Below are positions 17,204 through 26,426 of a stretch of 64,000 nt of DNA, piece after piece. This DNA comes from DATAYA01 sp963754235. Its GTDB lineage: Bacteria > Pseudomonadota > Alphaproteobacteria > Acetobacterales > Acetobacteraceae. The stretch is taken from contig CAVWFK010000014.1 of the NCBI GenBank assembly GCA_963754235.1, forward strand, positions 7,334-71,333, in the 5' to 3' direction. The notes under the pieces were generated by a model that searched no databases, was not told where the DNA came from, and saw nothing but the letters and a program-made list of their open reading frames with translations. The translations under genes were made by a program, and so were the position numbers. Numbering within the stretch: position 1 is the stretch's first letter; every line of letters begins with the position of its first letter.

Positions 17204-18073
17204 ATGCTCGACGTGATCGTATCCCAGATCGCGAACGGCCTGGTACTGGGATTCCTCTACGTCCTGATCGCGATCGGGCTCTCGATCATCTTCGGACTGC
17301 TCGGCATCGTGAACTTCGCGCATGGCGCGTTCTTCGCGCTTGGCGCGTATTTCGCGCTCACCCTGTATCACGTCCTGGGGTGGCCAGCGGTGGTGCTGGC
17401 GCCGATCGGCGTCGGCGCGCTCGGCATGGCGGTGGAACGGGTGCTGATCCGCCGCCTCTATCTCCACGATCCGCTGATCAGCCTGATCGTCACCTTCGCG
17501 CTGGCCCTGTTGATCGACGCACTGATCCGGCTGATCTGGGGCGGCAGCGGCCAACCCTTCGACGCGCCGCCCTTTCTTCATGGCTTCCTGCTCTACGGCC
17601 CGGTCCTGATCACGAACTACCGGCTGGGGATGCTGGTGGTCACGGTGGCGCTTCTGGTTGCGCTATGGGCGTTCCTGTCCTTCACGCCGCTGGGCCGGGT
17701 GCTGCGCGCCGGCAGCCGCGACGCCGAGATGGTGGGGTTGCTTGGCATCAATCTGCCGCTGGTGCTGACCTGGGTGTTCGGCCTGGGCTGCGCGGTTGCC
17801 GGCATTGCCGGGCTGTTGGCGGCGCCGCTGTGGACGGTCAGCCCGGCGATGTCGGTCGGCGCGATCATGCCCGCCTTCGTCGTGGTGACCATCGGCGGCC
17901 TCGGTTCCTATGCCGGGGCGGTCATCGCGGGCCTGCTGGTCGGCGTCGTGACCACGCTGACCATCCAGTTCTGGCCGGCGGCATCCGGCGCGGTGATGTA
18001 CGTTTTCATGGCGCTGGTGCTGCTGGTGCGCCCGCGCGGGCTGCTCGGCGAGCGCTGGGAGCGCTTCGAATGA
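17204..18073 (+). CDS. Branched-chain-type ABC transporter permease LivH
   Basis: The 289-residue inner-membrane protein has eight or so hydrophobic segments and the LivH signature GLSIIFGLLGIVNFAHGAFFALGAYFA near its start. It ends LVRPRGLLGERWERFE, the usual tail. GGGGAG stands six bases before the ATG. Its stop overlaps the start of the following fused gene in an ATGA, so the two are translationally coupled and the two permease halves will be made in similar amount. Confidence 0.92.
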   Translation: MLDVIVSQIANGLVLGFLYVLIAIGLSIIFGLLGIVNFAHGAFFALGAYFALTLYHVLGWPAVVLAPIGVGALGMAVERVLIRRLYLHDPLISLIVTFALALLIDALIRLIWGGSGQPFDAPPFLHGFLLYGPVLITNYRLGMLVVTVALLVALWAFLSFTPLGRVLRAGSRDAEMVGLLGINLPLVLTWVFGLGCAVAGIAGLLAAPLWTVSPAMSVGAIMPAFVVVTIGGLGSYAGAVIAGLLVGVVTTLTIQFWPAASGAVMYVFMALVLLVRPRGLLGERWERFE

Positions 18074-20592
18074 GCAACGGATCTCGCAGGGCCGTGCACC
18101 CGGTGGTGCTGGGCGCCGCGGTTCTCGTCGTGCTGTCGTTCGTCTGGCAGGCGACCGGCGCGCCGGTGAGCCTGATCACCGAGATCGCGATCTACACGCT
18201 GTACGGCGCCGGCGTGAACCTGCTGGTCGGCTATACCGGCCTGGTGCCGTTCGGCGCCTCGGTGTTCTTCGGCTGCGCCACCTATGCGACGGCAGTCGCC
18301 ATGCGCGATTTCCTCGGCAACGAGATCGAGGGGCTGATTTTCGCGGTCCTGTTCTCGATCGTGCTGGGCGCCGTGCTGGGGGTCATCATCCTGCGCCGCC
18401 GCGGCCTGTATTTCTCGTTGCTGACACTCGCGTTTTCCCAGATCGCGTTCGAGATCGCCTACAAGTGGACGGACCTCACCGGCGGGGAGAACGGGATGCA
18501 GGGCGTGCCGCGCCCCTGGCTGGGCAATTTCGCGGCATTCCACGTCTTCACGCTGGCCACCGTCGTTGGCGGCCTGTGGCTGCTGTGGCGGCTGGCGCAT
18601 GCCCCCTTCGGGCGCGTGCTGCAGGCGTTGCGCGACAACGAGCAGCGCGTACAGAGCCTCGGCTACAATCCCTTCCTGATCAAGCTGCAGGCCTTCGTCA
18701 TCATGGCCGCCGTGCTCGGCTATGCCGGCGGGCTGCTGGCGCTGATGCTGCGCGGCGCCTACGCCGACAATTTGAGCTGGCAGCACGCCGGCGACGCCCT
18801 GCTGATGACCGTGCTGGGCGGCGTGCACCAGTTCCTCGGCCCGCTCTGGGGTGCCATCGCCTTCATCCTGCTCGAGGACCGGCTGAGTGCCGTGACGGAG
18901 AATTGGTGGCTGCTGTTCGCGCCGATCATCATCGTCTTTGCGTTAGCCTCCCCCGAAGGACTGCAGGGTCTGGCGCAGCGGCTTTTCCACCGCCGCCACT
19001 GGTCGCTGGTGCGGCGCGGCATCCCGTCCCGGCCGGACGTGATCGCGCCGTATCGTCCGGCGGAGATCGCCGCCGACCGCAGCGAGCCGATCCTGACCGT
19101 GCGCGGTCTCAGCAAGCGCTTCGGCTCGCTGGTCACGGCCAGCGACATCGATCTCGATGTCTATCCCTATCAGTTGCACAGCTTGATCGGCCCGAATGGC
19201 GCGGGGAAGACGACGTTCTTCAACATGCTCACCGGCATTCTGCGCCCCAATTCCGGGCGCATCGTGCTCAACGGCCGCGACATCACGCAATTGCCGGTGC
19301 ACCGGCGTATCCGGCTTGGGCTCGGCCGTTCCTTCCAGATCCTAAGCGTGTTCCGCAACCTGACGGTGTTCGAGAATGTCCGCCTCGCGGTCCAGGCCCG
19401 CAGCCCGAAACGGCACGAGCTGTGGCGCGACGCCTACCAGATCGACGAGATCAATGCCCGCACCTGGTCGCTGCTGGCCGCAGTCGGGCTGCTGGATCGC
19501 GCGGTGGATGACTGCGCCAACCTGGCGCATGGCGAGCAGCGTCTGCTGGAGATCGCGATTACGCTGGCAACCGACGCCACGCTGCTGCTTCTGGACGAGC
19601 CGCTGGCCGGGCTTGCCGAGGCCGAGCGGCGCACCGTCGGCGCGCTGATCCGCCAATTGGCGCATAGCCACGCGGTTCTGCTCATCGAGCACGACATCGA
19701 CCGCGTGCTCGCGTTGTCGGACCGGATCACCGTGCTGCACCAGGGGCGGCTGATCGCCGACGGCAGGCCGGCCGAGGTGGGCACCAATCCGGCGGTGGTT
19801 GCCGCGTATCTGGGGAATGAGCGGGAAGGCGAGAGGGCAGCGTTGCCGCGAGTCGCGGCCGCAGAGGCAATCATCGGCGCGCCCATTCTGCGGCTGGAGA
19901 ACTTGCGCGCCGGCTATTCCGGCAGCGTCGTTCTCGACGGGATCGATCTCGTGGTGCACGAGGGCGAGGCGGTCGCGCTACTGGGCCGCAACGGTGTCGG
20001 CAAGACGACGACGCTGCGCGCCGTGATGGGGGTCGGGGAAATCGGCGGCGGCCGCATCGTGCTCGACGGCAGGGACATCACCGGCGCGCCGCCCTTCGAG
20101 ATCAACCGCCTTGGCATTTCTATGGTGCCGGAGGGCAGACGATTGTTCCCGAACCTGACCGTGCTGGAAAATTTGCGCCTGGCCGCCCGGCCGGGCGGCG
20201 CCGCGCTGGCAGAGGTGTTCGATATCTTCCCCAAGCTGCGGCTGTTGCAGCGCTCGCGCGCGGAGAGCCTTTCCGGCGGCGAGCGGCAGATGGTTGCCAT
20301 CGCCCGCGCCCTGATGGTGCCCAGCCGCATCATCCTGCTGGACGAGCCGTTTGAGGGGCTGGCGCCGGTCGTGGTGAAGGAAGTGGTGGAGGCCATCGTC
20401 GGCCTGCGTGGCCGCGCGGCCTTCGTGCTGGTCGAGCACCATGCCGAGACGGTTCTGCCGCTGGTGGATCGCGCCTATGTGCTGGTCAACGGACAGGTTG
20501 CCTACGGCGGCAGCGCGCGGGATCTGCAAGCGAACGAGGCGCTGCAGGCACGCTTGCTCGGCGTTGTCCAGCAGGATGCGCACGCGGCCTGA
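18070..20592 (+). CDS. LivM-LivG-LivF fusion: permease plus two ATPases in one protein
   Basis: One uninterrupted frame of 840 residues contains three usually separate proteins. Residues 1 to about 300 are a LivM permease (LLVGYTGLVPFGASVFFGCATYA and following helices). From about 338, EPILTVRGLSKRFG starts a LivG ATPase with Walker A GPNGAGKTT near 374, signature NLAHGEQRLLEIA and Walker B LLLLDEPLAG. From about 605, APILRLENLRAGYSG starts a LivF ATPase with Walker A GRNGVGKTT near 639, signature LSGGERQMVAIA and Walker B IILLDEPFEG. Linkers are about 30 and 20 residues. All catalytic motifs are intact, so the fusion should be active as the core of this transporter. Confidence 0.93.
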   Translation: MSNGSRRAVHPVVLGAAVLVVLSFVWQATGAPVSLITEIAIYTLYGAGVNLLVGYTGLVPFGASVFFGCATYATAVAMRDFLGNEIEGLIFAVLFSIVLGAVLGVIILRRRGLYFSLLTLAFSQIAFEIAYKWTDLTGGENGMQGVPRPWLGNFAAFHVFTLATVVGGLWLLWRLAHAPFGRVLQALRDNEQRVQSLGYNPFLIKLQAFVIMAAVLGYAGGLLALMLRGAYADNLSWQHAGDALLMTVLGGVHQFLGPLWGAIAFILLEDRLSAVTENWWLLFAPIIIVFALASPEGLQGLAQRLFHRRHWSLVRRGIPSRPDVIAPYRPAEIAADRSEPILTVRGLSKRFGSLVTASDIDLDVYPYQLHSLIGPNGAGKTTFFNMLTGILRPNSGRIVLNGRDITQLPVHRRIRLGLGRSFQILSVFRNLTVFENVRLAVQARSPKRHELWRDAYQIDEINARTWSLLAAVGLLDRAVDDCANLAHGEQRLLEIAITLATDATLLLLDEPLAGLAEAERRTVGALIRQLAHSHAVLLIEHDIDRVLALSDRITVLHQGRLIADGRPAEVGTNPAVVAAYLGNEREGERAALPRVAAAEAIIGAPILRLENLRAGYSGSVVLDGIDLVVHEGEAVALLGRNGVGKTTTLRAVMGVGEIGGGRIVLDGRDITGAPPFEINRLGISMVPEGRRLFPNLTVLENLRLAARPGGAALAEVFDIFPKLRLLQRSRAESLSGGERQMVAIARALMVPSRIILLDEPFEGLAPVVVKEVVEAIVGLRGRAAFVLVEHHAETVLPLVDRAYVLVNGQVAYGGSARDLQANEALQARLLGVVQQDAHAA

Positions 20593-20679
20593 TCGGGCGC
20601 AGCGCGATCAGCGAAGAAGGGCGATCAGGTAAGAAGCGGCGGCAGACTTGCTATCGCGGATGGCTGAATGGCGTGTCGC

Positions 20680-21558
20680 TCATCTGTCGCACTCCTGTTG
20701 CGGCCCCATCGCCAGAAAATGGCGGCGCATCCGCGCGGTATCCGGCGGCATGCCGGAGAACAGCCGGAACGCCTCGGATGCCTGGAACACGGCCATGTCG
20801 CCGCCATCCAGAGTCCGGCAGCCGCACGCGCGGGCTTCGCGAAGAAGTGCCGTTTCCAGCGGAAAATAGACAATCTCGGCGACCCAAAGCGACGGACGCA
20901 GCAGGGAAGCCGGCAGTGGCAGGCCGGGGTGCTGCGCCATGCCCATGGGTGTTGCGTTGACCAGGCCGCTGGCCGCCGTCATGGCCGCCGCGATATCCGG
21001 CGACGCCGTGGCGCGGTTCGGCCCGAACCGCCCGCTCAGGCTCCGCGCCAGATTGCGGGCGCGATCCGGATCGGCATCGACGATGGCGAGCCGCGCGCCG
21101 CCGAGTGACAGCACCGCATGCGCCACGGCGGCGCCCGCGCCCCCGGCGCCGATCTGCACCACGTGGCCCAGATCGGCATCCGGCAGGCCGCGACCGAGGC
21201 CTTCGGCGAACCCCAGGCAATCCGTGTTGTGGCCGACGCGCCGCCCTTCCGAAAGCACCACAGTGTTGACCGCGCCAATCGCTTCTGCCTCTGGCGACAG
21301 CTCGTGCAGCAGCGGCATCACCGCCTGCTTGCACGGGTGCGTGATGTTGAGGCCGTCGAAGCCCATCCGCTCGGCCGCCAGCAGCAGATCGGGAAGCGCC
21401 GCTGCGGTCAGACCGAGCCGCTCGAGATCGATCAGCCTGTAGATGCAGCGCAGGCCATGCTCCGCCGCTTCCTGCTCGTGCATACGCGGCGTGCGCGAAG
21501 CCTGGATGCCCTGTCCGATCAGGCCGAGCAGAATGGCGGAGCGGGACGCGCCGCTCAT
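20680..21558 (-). CDS. Shikimate/quinate dehydrogenase family protein
   Basis: The 292-residue protein has the shikimate dehydrogenase fold. Substrate-binding residues appear in LIGQGIQASRTPRMHEQE (variant of the usual SxSxSP), the catalytic Lys in GLNITHPCKQAVMPLL, Asp in VGHNTDCLGF, and the NAD(P) loop VQIGAGGAGAAVAHA. The start RTPRMH replaces the standard SLSPxMH, which is seen in the catabolic AroE-like relatives. It is separated by only 16 bases from the beta-keto-acid cleavage gene, which suggests a catabolic role rather than the aromatic amino acid pathway. The ATG at 21558 was chosen because family sequence starts there. Confidence 0.85.
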   Translation of the reverse strand: MSGASRSAILLGLIGQGIQASRTPRMHEQEAAEHGLRCIYRLIDLERLGLTAAALPDLLLAAERMGFDGLNITHPCKQAVMPLLHELSPEAEAIGAVNTVVLSEGRRVGHNTDCLGFAEGLGRGLPDADLGHVVQIGAGGAGAAVAHAVLSLGGARLAIVDADPDRARNLARSLSGRFGPNRATASPDIAAAMTAASGLVNATPMGMAQHPGLPLPASLLRPSLWVAEIVYFPLETALLREARACGCRTLDGGDMAVFQASEAFRLFSGMPPDTARMRRHFLAMGPQQECDR

Positions 21559-21574
21559 CGTCCGCCAGGCGCCG

Positions 21575-22408
21575 TCATGCCATCGGCCGCAGGCGCAGGA
21601 GACGCCGCGCCTGCTCCGGCGTCGCGACCGGCCGGCCATAGGCGGCACAGAGTTCGGCGACCCGTGCGACCAACTGCGCGTTGCTGGCGGCGAGGGTTCT
21701 CTTGTCCCAGCGTATGTTGTCCTCCAGCCCGGTGCGGCAGTGGCCGCCCAGCTCCAGCGCCCAGTGGTTTACTTCCAACTGGTGGCGGCCGATGCCGGCG
21801 GCCGTCCAGGTGGCGTCGGGCAGCAACTTGCTGAGCTGCGCCACCTCGAATTCCAGGATCTCACGCCGCGCCGGCAACGCGTGCTTTACGCCGAACACGA
21901 ACTGCACGTGCACCGGCGGTCGCAGCAGCTCTTCGCGCACAAGATCAACCATGTTGTAAAGCATGGCAAGGTCGAAGACCTCGATCTCCGGCTTCACGCC
22001 GTTCGCCAGCATGTCACGCGCCAGGGAACGCACGAAGTCGGGCGGATTTTCATAGACGATCGTTGGGAAATTGACCGAGCCGGTGGCGAGCGACGCCATG
22101 TCGGGCTTCAGGTGCAGCATGCTGCCGCGCTGTTCCAGCGCCCGCCCACGGCCGCCGGTGGAGAACTGCACGATGATGTCCGGGCAGTGTCTTCGGATCG
22201 CATTCTGGAAGGCAGCGAAGCGTTCGGGATCGGAGGACGGGTTTTCCCGCTCGTCGCGCACATGCACGTGGACCAGCGCGGCGCCCGCCTCGCAGGCCGC
22301 GTGCGTCAATTCGATCTGTTCGGATATTGAGATCGGGACGGCGGGGTTGTCCTTCTTGCGCGGGACCGAGCCGGTGATGGCGACGGTGATGATGCAGGGT
22401 TCTCCCAC
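21575..22408 (-). CDS. Beta-keto acid cleavage enzyme (BKACE, DUF849)
   Basis: The 277-residue TIM-barrel enzyme belongs to the family that converts a beta-keto acid plus acetyl-CoA to acetoacetate plus a new CoA ester. Family features seen are IITVAITGSVP, THAACEAGAALVHVHVRDE (zinc-binding His pair), and GRHQLEVNHWALELGGHCRTGLEDNI, which contains further active-site residues. The start is GTG at 22408 with GGAG six bases upstream. It lies between the LysR gene and the dehydrogenase on the same strand. The substrate side chain cannot be deduced. Confidence 0.9.
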   Translation of the reverse strand: MGEPCIITVAITGSVPRKKDNPAVPISISEQIELTHAACEAGAALVHVHVRDERENPSSDPERFAAFQNAIRRHCPDIIVQFSTGGRGRALEQRGSMLHLKPDMASLATGSVNFPTIVYENPPDFVRSLARDMLANGVKPEIEVFDLAMLYNMVDLVREELLRPPVHVQFVFGVKHALPARREILEFEVAQLSKLLPDATWTAAGIGRHQLEVNHWALELGGHCRTGLEDNIRWDKRTLAASNAQLVARVAELCAAYGRPVATPEQARRLLRLRPMA

Positions 22409-22500
22409 GGCGTGCTCCTATGCAGAGAGGGATGGGAAGTGGGCAGTATTGACCCGCGGCAACAGGCCGCCGGCCCTGGAGCCGATCACCAGCACGAACC

Positions 22501-23457
22501 TCATGTCCTGGTAGCCGATGCCGCCCGGGGCGTGCTTGTCGCGAGGTCGCCGTGCCGGCCACGGCCGATGCCGGCGCAAGACAGCACGTCGTCGGCGAAT
22601 TGCCGGACGACCAGTACGGGCGTGCGGCTGCGCGCGCTGATCAGTGAAAAGCGGGCATCGTAGGCGAGGGCCTCGGGGAGGAGCGAACGCAGCCGACCTG
22701 CTGCCTCGAGCGATTTCGCGTAGTGCTCGGGAAGGTAGCCGAGGTAGGCGCCGGACAGAATGAGGATCGCCTGCGCCTCCATGTTGTCGACCGCGGCGGC
22801 CTCACGCTCGACCCCGAGCCGGCCGAGGTCGCCACGCCGCCAGTAGCCGCGTGCCACCACCCGCTGCGCGCGGATCGCCTCGAGCGTCACGCCCTTCATG
22901 GCAAACAGCGCGTGGCCCGCAGCGCAGTAGAAGGAATTGCGCTCGCGGTAGAGCGAGTGCGAGAGCAGCGCTGCGATGCGCGCCGGAAACGAGCCGACCG
23001 CGAGATGCAGGCTGCCATCTAGCACGCCGCGCTGCAGGTCCTGCGGCGCCTGTATCGTCAGCTCGATACGCACGTCGTGGTCGCGCTCGTTGAAACGCTG
23101 CACCGCCCGGCCGAGTGGGGAGTGCGGATCGGTAACGGTGCAGTCTACCGCGCCGACGCGCAGCGTGCCGGTCAGTCGGCCGCGGGTGGTGCCGGCGGCC
23201 GCCGTGAACGCCTCCACCGCGAGGAACAGGCGTTGCGCCTCGCGATAGATCAGCGCGCCCTTGTCGGTCAGCGCGAACCCTGCGCGGCCGCGGCTGCACA
23301 GCCGCACCCCGAGGCGCTGCTCAAGCGCAGAGACATAGCCGCTGATCGACGGTGCGCTCAGATTGAGCTCGGCCTGCGCTGCCGCAAATCCCTTGCAATC
23401 GGCGATGGTCGCGAAGATCCGCAGTAGCCTAAGATCGGCCTCGGTGATGCGCTTCAC
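22501..23457 (-). CDS. LysR family transcriptional regulator
   Basis: A 318-residue regulator with an N-terminal winged helix-turn-helix, MKRITEADLRLLRIFATIAD then AAQAELNLSAPSISGYVSALEQRLGVRLCSRG, and a periplasmic-binding-like effector domain. The start is GTG at 23457; the open frame further upstream is antisense to the agmatinase-family gene. It is divergent from that gene and lies 92 bases upstream of the BKACE gene, so it could control either side. The effector is unknown. The HTH wording APSISGYVSALE instead of TPSAVSxxIxxLE is slightly unusual. Confidence 0.9.
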   Translation of the reverse strand: MKRITEADLRLLRIFATIADCKGFAAAQAELNLSAPSISGYVSALEQRLGVRLCSRGRAGFALTDKGALIYREAQRLFLAVEAFTAAAGTTRGRLTGTLRVGAVDCTVTDPHSPLGRAVQRFNERDHDVRIELTIQAPQDLQRGVLDGSLHLAVGSFPARIAALLSHSLYRERNSFYCAAGHALFAMKGVTLEAIRAQRVVARGYWRRGDLGRLGVEREAAAVDNMEAQAILILSGAYLGYLPEHYAKSLEAAGRLRSLLPEALAYDARFSLISARSRTPVLVVRQFADDVLSCAGIGRGRHGDLATSTPRAASATRT

Positions 23458-23619
23458 GTTCGCCTCCAGCGCCCCCGCGCCCCCGCGGGGTTGCCTGTCA
23501 CTTCGGGCACTCTCGACACCTGGTTCAGAGAATCGCCATTTTTGCCGAACTGACCGCCGCTTATCAACTCGGCCCTGGCGCCTGTGGCGATGCGGGATCT
23601 GCCGCGGGGAAGGGAGTGC

Positions 23620-24573
23620 ATGCAGAGGACGCGCTACCAGCCCCTCGGCGGGAACGAAATGCCCCGCTTCGGCGGCCCGGCTACGATGCTGCGCTTGCCG
23701 GCCCGGACCGACGCGCGGGGGCTTGATGCCTGCTTCGTCGGCGTGCCGATCGACATCGGTACCTCCAACCGCAGTGGCACGCGCTTCGGGCCGCGGCAGA
23801 TCCGCCCCGAATCGGCGCTGCTCCGACCCTACAACATGGCGACGCGCGCCGCGCCGTTCGAATCGCTTGCGGTTGCAGACATCGGCGATGTTGCGATCAA
23901 CACCTACGACCTGAAAAAGTCGGTCGACATCATCACCGCGGCCTACGAGATCATCCTGACGGAGGGCTGCCGACCGCTGACGCTCGGCGGCGACCACACT
24001 ATCGCGCTGCCGATCCTGCGGGCGATGGCGCGGCGCCATGGTCCGATCGGCCTGATCCACGTCGACGCGCATGCCGACGTTAACGAGACGATGTTCGATG
24101 AGCCGATCGCGCATGGCACGCCGTTCCGCCGCGCCGTCGAGGAAGGACTGCTCGACACCGGCCGAGTGGTGCAGATCGGCCTGCGCGGCACCGGCTACGC
24201 GGCCGACGAATTCGATTGGCCGCGCCGGCAAGGGTTTCGGGTGGTGCAGGCCGAGGAGTGCTGGCATCGCTCGCTGGTGCCGCTGATGGCCGAGGTGCGC
24301 GCCCGGATGGGTGGCGGCCCGGTCTATCTCAGCTTCGACGTCGATAGCCTCGATCCCGCCTTCGCGCCGGGCACCGGCACGCCGGAGATCGGCGGGCTCA
24401 CCGTGATGCAGGGGCTGGAAATCGTCCGCGGTTGCAGCGGGCTCGACATCATGGGCTGCGACCTTGTCGAGGTGTCGCCACCGTACGATCCGTTCGGCAC
24501 GACCGCATTGGTCGCGGCCAATCTGCTGTTCGAGATGCTGTGTGTCTTGCCGGGCGTAGGCTGCCGCGACTGA
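23620..24573 (+). CDS. Agmatinase/guanidino-acid hydrolase (ureohydrolase family)
   Basis: The 317-residue enzyme hydrolyses a guanidino group to urea and an amine. The two-metal site is complete: His126 in GGDHTIALP, Asp149, His151 and Asp153 in HVDAHADVNE, and the Asp pair in SFDVDSLDPAFAPG. GVPIDIGTSNRSGTRFGPRQIR near residue 41 is typical of the agmatinase, guanidinobutyrase and guanidinopropionase branch. A GGAAGGGAG site supports the ATG at 23620 over earlier candidates at 23584 and 23590. The following gene is an amino acid dehydrogenase. The substrate is probably a guanidino acid or agmatine. Confidence 0.9.
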   Translation: MQRTRYQPLGGNEMPRFGGPATMLRLPARTDARGLDACFVGVPIDIGTSNRSGTRFGPRQIRPESALLRPYNMATRAAPFESLAVADIGDVAINTYDLKKSVDIITAAYEIILTEGCRPLTLGGDHTIALPILRAMARRHGPIGLIHVDAHADVNETMFDEPIAHGTPFRRAVEEGLLDTGRVVQIGLRGTGYAADEFDWPRRQGFRVVQAEECWHRSLVPLMAEVRARMGGGPVYLSFDVDSLDPAFAPGTGTPEIGGLTVMQGLEIVRGCSGLDIMGCDLVEVSPPYDPFGTTALVAANLLFEMLCVLPGVGCRD

Positions 24574-24593
24574 GGCGGCGGAGGGGGAGCGAG

Positions 24594-25634
24594 ATGTTCA
24601 GCCATCCCGAATACGACAGCCACGAGCAGGTGACGTTTGCGCACGATGCAGCGTCCGGCCTCAAGGCGATTGTGGCGATCCACAGCTCGGTGCTGGGGCC
24701 GGCGTTCGGCGGCTGCCGGATGTATCCCTATGCCGACGATGCGCGCGCCATTCGCGACGTGCTTCGCCTGTCGCGCGGCATGACCTACAAGGCAGCGATC
24801 TGCGATCTGCCTTATGGCGGCGGCAAGGCCGTAATCATCGGCGATCCGCACCGGAGCAAGACGCCGGAGCTGCTGCGCGCGATGGGGCGGGTGATTGACG
24901 GCCTGGGTGGGCGCTACATCACTGCCGACGATGTCGGCACGACGCTCGACGACCTCGCGGTGATCCGTACGGTGACCCGATACACCGCGGCGGCCACCGC
25001 ATCGGCGCAGGCGTCGCTGGCGGTCACCGCGTATGGCGTGTTCATGGCGATCCTGGCGGCGGCCGAGCACTGCCTGGGGCGGCGCGACGTCGGCGGTCTC
25101 AGGGTCGTGGTGCAGGGGCTGGGCAATGTCGGCCTGCCGCTTTGCGGTTATCTGCGCGGAGCTGGCGCGGAGCTCGTGGTGACTGACCTCGATCCGGCGC
25201 GCGCCAAGCGGGCCGCGCGCGAGCATGGCGCGGAGATCGTCGATTCCGAGGCAATCTACGGCGTTCCCGCCGACGTGTTCGCTCCTTGTGCGCTCGGCGC
25301 CGTGCTGCACGACGCGACGATCCGGCGTCTTGCGTGTCGCGTCGTCTGCGGTGGCGCCAACAACCAGTTGGCCGAGGCAAGGCACGACGCCCTGCTCGCC
25401 TCGCGCGGCATCGTCTTCGTGCCGGACTACCTGGCCAATGCCGGCGGGGTGATCGACTTCCACCAGGAGCGGATCGACGACCGGCCGGACGCCGTGTTGC
25501 GCGCGGTGGAGCGGATCCGGGGCATCACCGCCGAGGTGCTGGCACGCGCTGCGTCCGCCGGCGAAACGCCGCTCACCGTGACCGATCGGATGGTGCGCGA
25601 GCGCTTGGCAGCGGCCTCACGCGGCGCCGCGTGA
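24594..25634 (+). CDS. Leucine/phenylalanine dehydrogenase-like NAD-dependent enzyme
   Basis: The 346-residue protein belongs to the Glu/Leu/Phe/Val dehydrogenase family, oxidatively deaminating an amino acid to a 2-oxo acid. The catalytic lysines sit in MTYKAAICDLPYGGGKAVI near residues 62-80, and the Asp in TADDVGTT. The NAD loop is VVVQGLGNVGLPLCG. VPDYLANAGGVIDF near the end is diagnostic. A GGGGGAG site precedes the ATG and the gap to the ureohydrolase is only 20 bases, so the two form an operon. Together they could convert a guanidino compound to an amino compound and deaminate it, but the substrate link is inferred. Confidence 0.88.
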   Translation: MFSHPEYDSHEQVTFAHDAASGLKAIVAIHSSVLGPAFGGCRMYPYADDARAIRDVLRLSRGMTYKAAICDLPYGGGKAVIIGDPHRSKTPELLRAMGRVIDGLGGRYITADDVGTTLDDLAVIRTVTRYTAAATASAQASLAVTAYGVFMAILAAAEHCLGRRDVGGLRVVVQGLGNVGLPLCGYLRGAGAELVVTDLDPARAKRAAREHGAEIVDSEAIYGVPADVFAPCALGAVLHDATIRRLACRVVCGGANNQLAEARHDALLASRGIVFVPDYLANAGGVIDFHQERIDDRPDAVLRAVERIRGITAEVLARAASAGETPLTVTDRMVRERLAAASRGAA

Positions 25635-25775
25635 GCGATCGCGGCGGCGGGGAGTCCAGATGACGCTCGGCCCGCGAACCCGTGGCCGGATCGCGTGGAC
25701 GACAGCCATGGCGCATGGTCGAAGTGGGTGGCTTTCGCGAAAGGCGATGTGTATGTGGCGGCGGCCGGGAGGTTA

Positions 25776-26426
25776 TCATCGGGAAATTCGCAATCTCCGC
25801 TCCAGCGCCCGGGCGCAGGCGGTCAGCGGCGAGCAGAGGACGAAGTAGATCAGCGCCACGAGACCATAGACGGTGAACGCGCGGAAGGTCGCATTGCTGA
25901 TGATCTCGCCGGTGCGGGTGAGCTCCCGGAAGCCGACGATCGAGGCCACCGCGGTCGCCTTCAGCAACTGGACCAGGAACCCGACCGTCGGAGGAACGGC
26001 GATGCGCAGCGCCTGCGGCAGGATCACCAGCTGCAGCTGAGCGAGCCGCCGCAAGCCCAGGCTCGCCCCCGCATCCCACTGGCCTTGCGGGATCGCCTGC
26101 ACCGAGCCGCGCCAGATCTCCCCGAGATAGGCGCTGGCGTACAGCGTCAGCCCGACCGCCGCCGCGAGCCACGGCGAGACGTCGATGCCGAGCAGCGGCA
26201 GGCCGAAGAACACCAGGAATAGCTGCATCAACAGCGGCGTACCCTGGAACGCGTCGATGTAGAGCTTGGCCGCCTGCACGGCGGCTCTGGAATGGCCCAC
26301 CCGCAGCAGCGTCAGCCCGAGGCCCGCCGCACCGCCGCACGCGAAGGCAACGGCGGAGAGGGCCAAGGTCCAGCGCGCCGCGAGAATCAGGTTCCACGCG
26401 ATCGCGCCCAGCGGAATGTCGTTCAT
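25776..26426 (-). CDS. Polar amino acid ABC transporter permease
   Basis: A 216-residue His/Glu/Gln/Arg-type permease with about five membrane segments. The start MNDIPLGAIAWNLILAARWTLALS and the EAA loop GQWDAGASLGLRRLAQLQLVILPQALR are typical, as is FRELTRTGEIISNATF near the end. It overlaps the upstream permease by four bases. The 140 bases between its stop and the amino acid dehydrogenase hold no recognisable gene. No ATPase gene accompanies it. Confidence 0.9.
   Translation of the reverse strand: MNDIPLGAIAWNLILAARWTLALSAVAFACGGAAGLGLTLLRVGHSRAAVQAAKLYIDAFQGTPLLMQLFLVFFGLPLLGIDVSPWLAAAVGLTLYASAYLGEIWRGSVQAIPQGQWDAGASLGLRRLAQLQLVILPQALRIAVPPTVGFLVQLLKATAVASIVGFRELTRTGEIISNATFRAFTVYGLVALIYFVLCSPLTACARALERRLRISR

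Noticed and set aside
23458..23619. A LysR binding site with the pattern T-N11-A between GGTTCAG and CTGACC
   Set aside because: The half-sites match only with a gap and the pattern is loose; nothing decides between this and chance.
25660..25848. A small plus-strand gene after the leucine-dehydrogenase-like gene
   Set aside because: Half overlaps the permease on the other strand, composition is shadow-like and there is no homology that I can see.
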